Assembly: GCA_937928685.1 (NCBI GenBank)
Contig: CALGJU010000044.1
Span: 1-34,535, forward strand
DNA length: 34,535 bases
Source of the DNA: an uncultured Granulosicoccaceae bacterium
Lineage (GTDB): Bacteria; Pseudomonadota; Gammaproteobacteria; Granulosicoccales; Granulosicoccaceae
Reading direction: 5' to 3'
The translations under genes were made by a program, and so were the position numbers. Below, one piece after another: positions 27,811 through 34,535 of the stretch (position 1 is the stretch's first letter; each line of letters begins with the position of its first letter). The notes beneath the pieces are model-generated. The model saw only the letters and a list, made by a program, of their open reading frames with translations, made no database searches and was not told where the DNA came from.

Positions 27811-27907
27811 CCACAACGTTTTTATTGTTAATACAACACTATAAAAGCCATGAACACGCCTCAGAAGTACGCAAGATAATAACACCATCTATAAGTAGAT
27901 CACTCTC

Positions 27908-29164
27908 ATGCTTTTATTCAAAAATAATTCGAAAAAACAGTTTTTAGACAGCCTTTATCGCGTGTCACGTGCCACTATCGGGGCTTTCATATTGCTTGTC
28001 ATTATCACGTCAATTCTAATCCCCCAGGTACTCGCAGTAAGCGGCAAGAGCATTGTAAACGCAAAGCTGGAATGGATAAGAACGCCAATCAACGGAAATG
28101 TAACTTACAACAATCTAAAGCCAGGTGATACTGTTATAAAAGGTGATGTACTGGGTAATATAGTCAATGAAAGAGCGGACGATAGCTTTCTGAACTCCCT
28201 CCGATTTGAGAAATCATCAATTGAATCCGAACTGCTGGCGCTAAATAACAAACTTCAGCAACTCCATCAAAAAAAAGCCGATCTGCAGATTAGTGTGTCA
28301 GATGCCTTGCTGCAGCTGAAAGAGCAAACTGGCATACGTATCAATACCATTGAAACAGAACTAACACTAACCGAGGGAAAAAAGGCCGAAACAGAATCCC
28401 TCATTAAACGCTATAAAAAGGTCAATAAAGGGTTCTCAACCGTGCAACCCTACTCAGTGGTCAGCCGGGAAATTATTGACGAACAACGTCTGCTGCTGAC
28501 TGAAATAAACGCCTACATCAGCAACCAGAAGGATGCTTTGAAAATACTGCACGCTGACTATGCTGCGGCTATCAGAGGATCGTTTGCCAGCAAGAATACT
28601 CCTCCTGAGCAGCAACAACTGAAGAGACTGGAGCAGGATTTTACTTCCGTTTTATCTGCGCAGGAAGCGTTGAATTTAAAGCTAGACAATCTTTCAAAAG
28701 ATATTGATGAGCGTGTTGAAAAATTAAATTTAAATCGAAAACATGAATTTACATCCAGGGTGACTGGCATCCTCTGGGATCTGGGATTTGCTGATGGTTC
28801 GTATGTAAACAATGGCGACTCACTGGTTGCCATTGCCGACACCGATACGTTAACTGTTGATTGTATTTTCCATCAGCGCTATCTGGACAACATTGATATC
28901 GGGGACTTTGCGACCGTCGATTTGCTGGGTTCCAATCAACAATTAAAAGGCAGAGTAAGTGAGGTAATGATCAGAGATGCAGTGAAAAACAGCAATCTGA
29001 GGGCGTTTTCCTCAACGAGCCCACAGACCAATGAATTCAAAGTTACTGTAACGCTGGACACGGCCCGGACATCAGCTCCCATAATCGGCCAACGGGCAAA
29101 AGTTGTTATCACCAAAAAGAAAACCAGCCTGGTTTCCAGTCTGCTGCTGTTTTTGAGCCACTAA
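27908..29164 (+). CDS. HlyD/Alg44-like periplasmic adaptor (membrane fusion) protein
   Basis: This 418-residue protein has one N-terminal membrane helix (about 22-43), a split lipoyl/barrel domain (about 50-90 and 275-310, with GNVTYNNLKPGDTVIKGD and GSYVNNGDSLVAIAD), and between them a long coiled-coil hairpin (about 95-265). This is the layout of membrane-fusion proteins that link an inner-membrane machine to an outer-membrane exit. Next to a GT2 synthase it resembles the HlyD part of Alg44, but without Alg44's cytoplasmic PilZ domain. It starts 165 bases after the synthase, probably in the same operon. Confidence 0.82.
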   Translation: MLLFKNNSKKQFLDSLYRVSRATIGAFILLVIITSILIPQVLAVSGKSIVNAKLEWIRTPINGNVTYNNLKPGDTVIKGDVLGNIVNERADDSFLNSLRFEKSSIESELLALNNKLQQLHQKKADLQISVSDALLQLKEQTGIRINTIETELTLTEGKKAETESLIKRYKKVNKGFSTVQPYSVVSREIIDEQRLLLTEINAYISNQKDALKILHADYAAAIRGSFASKNTPPEQQQLKRLEQDFTSVLSAQEALNLKLDNLSKDIDERVEKLNLNRKHEFTSRVTGILWDLGFADGSYVNNGDSLVAIADTDTLTVDCIFHQRYLDNIDIGDFATVDLLGSNQQLKGRVSEVMIRDAVKNSNLRAFSSTSPQTNEFKVTVTLDTARTSAPIIGQRAKVVITKKKTSLVSSLLLFLSH

Positions 29165-29439
29165 CTCTGCACATAGACTGCAGAGAACTATCGCGGGTAC
29201 AAAACGCTGGTACAAAACAAGACGCAGGACAGAACGTATTCCCTGTTTGATTAACGGTTACTTTTCTCCACAACCGGCTTAAATAAGAGACACAATTCTC
29301 ATTAAAAGTGGTGATTCATCGAAACCGCTAATAGAATGTCTGACAACGCCGCCAACTTGCTCGTAGGCTTTCTATGCCCGCGACGGCCGCAGTAGTACTG
29401 TGAATTACCCTGATCAGAACACTTAATGGATTAACCACC

Positions 29440-29880
29440 TTGACCACGAATACTATTAATAAGCGGGCAATCGGCGGAAACAGAGTGGCAGCTCAATTCT
29501 CTATGACACTGGAGAAAACTGACCCGTTTAGAGAAGCGTGGGACAAATTCAATGGCACGCTGGTATTCAACGCACGTGGAGGCTGCTTTTTCATTACTAA
29601 CGGAATCGGCCTCAGAGTAAAATCGCAATGCTTCAAATCAGGTGACACCAGCAAGGTGAAGGAATTGAAGTTGACTGATGGTGGTAACACGGTAGGCGTG
29701 CTAAAGGACTTTGAGATAAAACTTCTGGGTGAAAAACGCCGAGGGGCTGATAGCGGCCTCATCGTGAGGTTCATCAAACTGGCAGAACCACAACTCGACA
29801 CTCTGAATACACTGGTAGATACTTTGCGTCCGGTCAGCGGTGATTCCGAGCTGTTTCCTGATGATTGCGATGCGGCCTGA
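29440..29880 (+). CDS. Small PilZ-like protein (degenerate), third gene of the polysaccharide unit
   Basis: This 146-residue soluble protein fits the PilZ outline only loosely. There is an N-terminal basic stretch with Arg9 and Arg15, NARGG at 44-48 where PilZ has D/NxSxxG, and an ending VRFIKLAEPQLDTLNTLVDTL typical in shape of a PilZ C-terminal helix. The two c-di-GMP motifs are altered, so ligand binding is doubtful. Its position after PilZ-less synthase and adaptor genes strengthens the call, which remains an inference. The start is TTG 29440 without a clear ribosome binding site; an upstream ATG at 29426 stops after two codons. A GTG at codon 16 is an alternative. Confidence 0.55.
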   Translation: MTTNTINKRAIGGNRVAAQFSMTLEKTDPFREAWDKFNGTLVFNARGGCFFITNGIGLRVKSQCFKSGDTSKVKELKLTDGGNTVGVLKDFEIKLLGEKRRGADSGLIVRFIKLAEPQLDTLNTLVDTLRPVSGDSELFPDDCDAA

Positions 29881-29903
29881 GGCCTATCAATAGATAGCAC
29901 CTC
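29879..29903 (+). terminator. Possible terminator after the PilZ-like gene
   Basis: GAGG, then CTATC-AATA-GATAG, then CCTC make a bulged nine-base-pair stem overlapping the stop codon, followed by ATTCTCTGTCTT, which is only partly T-rich. Confidence 0.35.
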
Positions 29904-29995
29904 ATTCTCTGTCTTCACCACAATAGCTATCGAACAGCCACGTTAGCCACCCTTGTGTCATCTTGGCCCCGGCTGCCTGGTATCTACTTTGGCAC

Positions 29996-31636
29996 CTAAA
30001 GCTTTGTCACTTTATACAACAGCAAATCACCGGGCCTCAACGAATTCTCAAACCCCTGAATGCGCCCACCTGTAAGGCGCGATAGCCACCGTAGAGCCCG
30101 ATACGGGAATCCGCTGTTATTCCTTTTACGTGATGCAATAAGCTGCCATGCCTCTGGAGGTGCAAGTATCTCAGCCGGTATCTGATAGCCAACGGCGTCG
30201 GCGTATTTATTCGCAACAAACGGGTCATGAATCACAAAGCCACCGTCCACAGATACCTCAGCGGATAACTTATCATCCAATGCGATATCTGCAGATGAGA
30301 TCTGCGTGATAGTAGCACCGGGCAGAAAGTGTGTAAGATTGATCGCCGTGTAATATTCGGCTTGTATCAACGCATTTGAAACTTCATCACGGTTACCCAG
30401 CTCCGCCCGGATCATCTGCGCCGCCACCCGGCTGCCAGCGGCGTTCTCATACCGGTAGACCCAGGTCGGATTCACCAGCACCAGGCTCCCAAATAGAACC
30501 ACACACAGCCCACCCCATGCAACCAGTCGCACTCTGCCCCGGCGTTCAATCAAGTGGGCTATCGCGCTGGCCAGCAGCACCACACCAGGCAAGCACACAT
30601 TTAGCAAGTATCGAGGATTCTTGGTGGTAGGAACGTAGGCATCAAAACTCCAGGTACCAAACAATAGATACAACAGCAAAAGCCAAAACCATATAAGCAG
30701 CGGGCGGCTTGGCGCATATTTAATCGCCCCCAACGAAGCAATAGCAGCGAGCACAAAGGCGGCTCCGTGCAGGCCCATATCTGTTGGCTTAAAAAACAAG
30801 GCACTTATATATACCATTGGCGACTTTGCATCGAGAATGGGCGACCCCGTACCACCAAGCGCCGCCACCTCTGCAAAACCACGGGAAATCATCTTCAGAC
30901 GAAAAAACCATTCACCGTGCATCGAGTAATAGACAATATTCTCCGCCCCGATAACCACAACCACCCCGAGTGCGGCGATAAACCAACCGCGATGTGGCTT
31001 CCACCAAAAAAGGCCGAATGCGATAAACACCAGCCCGCACACACCGGCCTCAACGCGAAACAAGTACGCCACACCGAGGGACACCCCGACAGAGAAATAC
31101 TTCACAGTGCGCATTGATAGCAGTGATATCGACGCCGATCGCTGCATCGACCGCAAGCGATGCAAGCCCTCCAGTTCAATCCACCAAACTATGCCCAATC
31201 CACAAAAAAATGCGGTGAAGAGGGTCGGCAATAGTGATGTCGCTGAAATGATCGCTATCGGTAATGTCGCCATAAGCAACGCCGAAAGAAGCCCAACTAA
31301 TGGTGAAAACAGTTGCCCGGCCCGCCAGGCCAGCCAGATTGTCGCCATAGATACCACAAGCGGGAAGATTGCAGCCGAAACCTCACCGGGCCCTACCAGT
31401 CGATACATCGCAGCAGTAGGGAACAGTATCCCGACTCGGTAGCGAAACGGAAAGTTGCCATTAAAGACAAACTCTGTGGAAAAGGACCCGTCAAGAATCT
31501 CGGCAACATGCACAAGGTAACTGATGTCATCAAAACCACCAATTCCCACAAAGTACAAACAACGCAGAGATAGACCGAGCGCCATGATCGCCAAAAACAC
31601 AAACGACGTTCTGCGATTTGAATTCATCGGTACCAT
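29996..31636 (-). CDS. GT-C membrane glycosyltransferase, PMT/ArnT (family 39)-like
   Basis: This 546-residue integral membrane protein has about ten hydrophobic helices in the first 400 residues and a soluble C-terminal domain of about 130. The first outside loop carries FDDISY (35-40), the acidic pair that is the catalytic signature of GT-C enzymes, which use lipid-linked sugars on the outer side of the membrane to glycosylate lipids, proteins or polymers. KNPRYLLNVCLPG in the second half is the region that follows the last long loop in this family. The donor and acceptor are unknown. The start is ATG 31636 or 31627. It is convergent with the polysaccharide unit. Confidence 0.82.
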   Translation of the reverse strand: MVPMNSNRRTSFVFLAIMALGLSLRCLYFVGIGGFDDISYLVHVAEILDGSFSTEFVFNGNFPFRYRVGILFPTAAMYRLVGPGEVSAAIFPLVVSMATIWLAWRAGQLFSPLVGLLSALLMATLPIAIISATSLLPTLFTAFFCGLGIVWWIELEGLHRLRSMQRSASISLLSMRTVKYFSVGVSLGVAYLFRVEAGVCGLVFIAFGLFWWKPHRGWFIAALGVVVVIGAENIVYYSMHGEWFFRLKMISRGFAEVAALGGTGSPILDAKSPMVYISALFFKPTDMGLHGAAFVLAAIASLGAIKYAPSRPLLIWFWLLLLYLLFGTWSFDAYVPTTKNPRYLLNVCLPGVVLLASAIAHLIERRGRVRLVAWGGLCVVLFGSLVLVNPTWVYRYENAAGSRVAAQMIRAELGNRDEVSNALIQAEYYTAINLTHFLPGATITQISSADIALDDKLSAEVSVDGGFVIHDPFVANKYADAVGYQIPAEILAPPEAWQLIASRKRNNSGFPYRALRWLSRLTGGRIQGFENSLRPGDLLLYKVTKL

Positions 31637-31843
31637 GGATCAGTGCTGCCACTGCATAACAAAACTACAAATGGCACTGTGATTGTCACGCAGCAACATA
31701 GGGAATAATAAACAAGCCTTTGCTCAGAGACGAAAAGTACTTGATAGCCATATCTGCCCCTCAGCTATCACCATACGGTTGACATATCTTCTGGACAGCA
31801 TGCGAGGCAGACACACAATCACCTGAACGCATGACAATACAGT

Positions 31844-32083
31844 TCATTCTTCAGACATACCAATATGGGATGGGTCTGGTGTGTTTTTAATCGAGAACGG
31901 AACTTCCCTTTCATATAAATCAGTTGATTGATGATAGGCACTATATAACCACAGACAAGCAAGGGACGCTACAATGCACAATACGATAGGTATTGTCCGA
32001 CTGGTCGGAGAACCGCATCGCGGACACGTCACATCCTGTTGAGTAATCTTTGCCTTACAGGATGTGCAATACACGCTAGCCAT
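31844..32083 (-). CDS. Zinc-ribbon single-pass membrane protein
   Basis: This 79-residue protein begins with a four-cysteine zinc ribbon (YCTSCK and CPRCGSP, two CxxC pairs at residues 6-23), followed by one membrane helix (about 30-48) and a short charged tail. Such small zinc-ribbon membrane proteins are common and mostly uncharacterised. ATG 32083 has GGGGAG six bases upstream, so I prefer it to an in-frame ATG seven codons earlier. Confidence 0.78.
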   Translation of the reverse strand: MASVYCTSCKAKITQQDVTCPRCGSPTSRTIPIVLCIVASLACLWLYSAYHQSTDLYEREVPFSIKNTPDPSHIGMSEE

Positions 32084-32254
32084 CTGAACTCCCCAGGCAT
32101 CCAATTTAATTAGATATCAAATTTACTTAAGACCCAAGCGATGAACTCACACGACCGCCGCATCTGAAAGGCTTGCTGTGGTTGGGATCTGCAATGAGAT
32201 AACTGGTAAATGCAAAGAACCTACCAACCCTTGCAGCATATGCCTGTAGATAGC

Positions 32255-32523
32255 CTAGTGTACTGGAACAAATATATTGCCCATATGAGTCAATCAATCA
32301 AAGTGTCTAATTTTAATAGATAAATCGGGACAACAGTAAGTCATAGTGGCTGCAACGAATGTGGTGTGCACTTTGATTAATCGCCCCTGCGGGAGCTCGG
32401 CATTTGACTTGCCACAGCGTTGTAGCTCTTGAAAAGAGAATAACTATTGCCTGCGAGCTTCGCCTTGTTGCAAACCAAATGACGAACTCTCAAATGCACA
32501 CTCTATTTGGTCCAGTACACTAG
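32255..32523. mobile_element. 269-base element with 20-base terminal inverted repeats
   Basis: CTAGTGTACTGG at 32255 is mirrored by CCAGTACACTAG ending at 32523; the full arms match at 19 of 20 positions. The outer CTAG or TA may include the target duplication, as in IS5- or IS630-type insertions. There is no transposase ORF inside, so it is non-autonomous. Internally there are partial inverted repeats (AATCAAAGTG near 32292 against CACTTTGATT near 32370). It lies 74 bases before the permease start and may carry or block that operon's promoter. The family is not identified. Confidence 0.75.
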
Positions 32524-32596
32524 CCTCTCTGATCGATTGACTTCTATTAGCTTGCGACGCAGTATTATTTCCTGGATTTACACAAAAAAGCATCAA

Positions 32597-33472
32597 ATGC
32601 ACAACTCACGCGAAACAACCACCGCATGGCTTTATCTTACGCCCGCAATGCTTGTACTTCTCGTAGCCGGATTAATACCGATCGCCTTTGTCGGGTTCTA
32701 TTCACTACACGATACGTTTGGCGGCAACGTATTTGTCTGGGTGGGGAGTCAATGGTTTAGTGACGTTCTGGGATCCGTCGAATTCTACCGGGCAATAGCG
32801 CGTAGCCTGGGATTTTCAATACTGGTGCTGTCAGTGCAGATTCCACTGGGCATCATCATCGCGCTACGAATGCCCGGGTCGGGATGGCTAACGACATTTT
32901 ATATCGTGCTATTGGCAATACCAATGCTGACCCCGACTATTGTTGTTGGCTACCTTTGGAAAGCCATGATCCAACCGGAAACAGGCTTACTTTATCAGTC
33001 ACTTTCAGGCATTGGGCTGACACCCGATATGAATAGCCCACTCTGGACCTGGGCCGTATTGTTGCTAATGGATACATGGCACTGGACAGGGCTAGTCATA
33101 TTACTATGCTACGCACGACTCAGAACAATACCCGACGCCTACTATCAGGCTGCAGCGATAGATAGCGCCAGCCGCTGGTCCGTGTTTCGACATATTCAAC
33201 TTCCACGATTAAAGTTAGTCCTCGCTATCGCTTTGTTACTCAGGTTTATGGATAGCTTTACCCTCTACACGGAACCCTATGTAATCACTCGCGGCGGTCC
33301 GGGCGTCAGCACAACTTTTCTGTCCCATGAGCTGGTACAAACCGGCCTCATCCAGTTTGACCTGGGTAAAGCCGGAGCCATGGCCGTCATATACTTTGTG
33401 ATTGTGATGCTAGTGTCTGCTGTCTTCTACCGGTTGATGATGCCTGCCGGTGAAAACAAGGGAATCCTATGA
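32597..33472 (+). CDS. Sugar/polyol ABC transporter permease, MalF/GlpP-type
   Basis: This 291-residue inner-membrane permease has about six helices and the EAA loop DAYYQAAAIDSASRWSVFRH that contacts the ATPase. It resembles the first permease of CUT1 importers for sugars, glycerol or glycerol-3-phosphate; RGGPGVSTTFLSHELV is typical. I start it at ATG 32597; the open frame reaches back to 32507, but that part overlaps the terminal repeat of the mobile element. There is no strong ribosome binding site. Neither an ATPase nor a binding protein gene is next to it in the window. Confidence 0.88.
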   Translation: MHNSRETTTAWLYLTPAMLVLLVAGLIPIAFVGFYSLHDTFGGNVFVWVGSQWFSDVLGSVEFYRAIARSLGFSILVLSVQIPLGIIIALRMPGSGWLTTFYIVLLAIPMLTPTIVVGYLWKAMIQPETGLLYQSLSGIGLTPDMNSPLWTWAVLLLMDTWHWTGLVILLCYARLRTIPDAYYQAAAIDSASRWSVFRHIQLPRLKLVLAIALLLRFMDSFTLYTEPYVITRGGPGVSTTFLSHELVQTGLIQFDLGKAGAMAVIYFVIVMLVSAVFYRLMMPAGENKGIL

Positions 33473-34272
33473 CATCCCGCTTCTCTTTTACGCCCGCCAT
33501 TTTCGTTTTCCTTGTCATGATTCCCGTCTATTGGCTTATCGCCATCAGCCTTCAGAGTAAAGGTGGCAACACGGGATCACTGGTGCTATTTCCCTCTGAA
33601 CCAACTTTTTCCAATTACAGATTTATCCTGTCAGATCCCGACTGGTACCTTGGCTATATCAATGCACTAATCTACGTGACCATTAATATGATGATATCCA
33701 TGACCGTTGCTTTACCGGCGGCCTATGCTTTTTCACGCTATCGTTTTCCAGGGCGCAGGCTCCTGTTCTTCGGGCTTCTCATGCTGCGTATGATGGTACC
33801 TGCCATCTTATTGGTGCCGTTTGTACAGATCTTTTCGACACTCAACCTGATCGACACCCATCTTGCAGTTGCCATCGCACATTGTTTTTTCAGCGTTCCA
33901 CTAGCAATCTGGATACTGGAAGGCTTTATATCCGAGGTGCCGGTAGAAATAGATGAAAGCGCTGCTATAGATGGCTACAGCACTTTCGGATTTTTCCGCC
34001 ATTTATTGCTGCCGCAGATCGCAACCGGCATCGCGGTGGCGGCTTTCTTCTGCTTTATGTTTTCATGGGTTGAATTTCTGATTTCAAATGCACTCACAAC
34101 AATCAATGCAAAACCGTTTGGCGGCATCATGAGCCGCGCTGGCAGTGTGATGAGTGCTAACATCCCGCTGCTGGCCGCAGCAGGTGTGCTCGGTCTGGTT
34201 CCAGGGGTAATACTGGCTATTACGATTCGCCATCATCTTGCCAGAGGCTTTTCATTAGGTCGCGTCGCGTAG
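33469..34272 (+). CDS. Sugar/polyol ABC transporter permease, MalG/GlpQ-type
   Basis: This 267-residue second permease overlaps the first gene by four bases (ATGA), so the two are translated together and form a heterodimeric channel. The EAA loop is EIDESAAIDGYSTFGFFRHLLLP (in two parts around residue 165), and the ending HHLARGFSLGRV resembles glycerol-importer GlpQ proteins, which is suggestive but not decisive for substrate. AAGGGA lies five bases before the ATG. It is followed by non-coding DNA to the end of the window, with no binding protein or ATPase gene in view. Confidence 0.88.
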   Translation: MTSRFSFTPAIFVFLVMIPVYWLIAISLQSKGGNTGSLVLFPSEPTFSNYRFILSDPDWYLGYINALIYVTINMMISMTVALPAAYAFSRYRFPGRRLLFFGLLMLRMMVPAILLVPFVQIFSTLNLIDTHLAVAIAHCFFSVPLAIWILEGFISEVPVEIDESAAIDGYSTFGFFRHLLLPQIATGIAVAAFFCFMFSWVEFLISNALTTINAKPFGGIMSRAGSVMSANIPLLAAAGVLGLVPGVILAITIRHHLARGFSLGRVA

Positions 34273-34427
34273 ACAAAGTTGGTGTCCAGATAACGATAAG
34301 GCTATAGGTAATAAATCATCATTATGAGCGCAGGGCTCGTAATAGATAGACTTATACGTTTATTATTTTCTATCTCTGCAGCAGCGCATAGATTCTCTAG
34401 CCTGCATTATTCATGAGGATTCGGCAG

Positions 34428-34528
34428 CCAGAGGAAATCTCGCTAAACAGGTCAGCTGATCGCCTGAGAAGCGTGGCCCGCCACTAGCGATGCGGATCGG
34501 CTGAGATGTGACGCGAGATTTTCTCTGG
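34428..34528. repeat. 101-base nested palindromic element
   Basis: The outer arms CCAGAGGAAATCTCGC (34428-34443) and its complement (34513-34528) match at 15 of 16. The middle arms at 452-463 and 492-504 (prefix 34) pair with one bulge, and GTGGC/GCCAC closes the centre. It thus folds as a three-tier hairpin. It lies 155 bases after the permease stop; it may be a dispersed repeat or a 3' transcript structure. Only one copy is in this window. Confidence 0.6.
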
Positions 34529-34535
34529 TGTCGAA

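Noticed and set aside
29493-29921. Minus-strand frame of 142 residues opposite the PilZ-like gene
   Set aside because: It is Ser/Pro-rich without domain pattern, and the plus-strand protein has a plausible fold and operon context. It is kept as the main alternative if the PilZ-like call fails.
31778-31783. TTGACA as a -35 box
   Set aside because: No -10 hexamer lies 16-18 bases downstream and no plus-strand gene follows within 800 bases.
32255-32523. Integron attC site or CRISPR repeat
   Set aside because: There is no core-site pattern of attC, no cassette array, and only one pair of terminal repeats, so an insertion-type element fits better.
32507-32596. 30-residue extension of the first sugar permease
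   Set aside because: It begins within the terminal repeat of the mobile element; typical permeases start at ATG 32597.

Overview
The window reads as chromosome of a gammaproteobacterium, probably marine or environmental. The evidence is an OppA-OppB-OppC system close to the enterobacterial one, a Tag glycosylase, a DUF2288 protein and an S9 peptidase, with compact back-to-back gene blocks and balanced base composition. No rRNA, tRNA, CRISPR array, intact transposase or phage gene was recognised. I cannot name the genus from sequence alone.

Layout. 1-324: two abutting palindromic, MITE-like elements. 403-5402 (+): an Ldh2-family dehydrogenase, a fused Alg14/Alg13-type glycosyltransferase, a periplasmic S41 peptidase, a DUF2288 protein and DNA-3-methyladenine glycosylase I. 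5440-12452 (-): an MFS transporter and an ABC exporter; an SH3-domain protein; then a membrane-anchored EndoU-type nuclease tightly coupled to a small acidic protein and followed by an S9 peptidase. 12617-12780: a second copy of the first palindromic element. 12843-17406 (+): a DUF4864-like secreted protein, ArgC and a 913-residue coiled-coil/OmpA protein ending in a strong terminator. 17485-25553 (-): a short RCC1-repeat protein, the oligopeptide importer oppA-oppB-oppC-oppDF (both ATPases fused) and a saccharopine-dehydrogenase-like/DUF4166 fusion. 26057-29880 (+): a BcsA-like glycosyltransferase, a HlyD-like adaptor and a PilZ-like small protein. 29996-32083 (-): a GT-C glycosyltransferase and a zinc-ribbon membrane protein. 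32255-34528 (+): another terminal-inverted-repeat element, two ABC permeases without ATPase or binding protein, and a final hairpin element.

How the genes work together. OppA captures peptides, OppB/OppC form the channel and the fused ATPase drives uptake; a strong hairpin between oppA and oppB probably sets more OppA than membrane parts. The 26057-29880 block looks like a minimal synthase-dependent exopolysaccharide machine in which polymerase, periplasmic adaptor and PilZ-like domain are separate genes. The EndoU nuclease and its neighbour have the layout of a toxin/immunity pair under a promoter whose -10 box lies inside a perfect dyad.

The most unusual signals are the hairpin elements, whose two copies at 1-160 and 12621-12780 differ by paired, compensating substitutions; the EndoU pair; the split polysaccharide module; and the missing conventional start codon of oppC.
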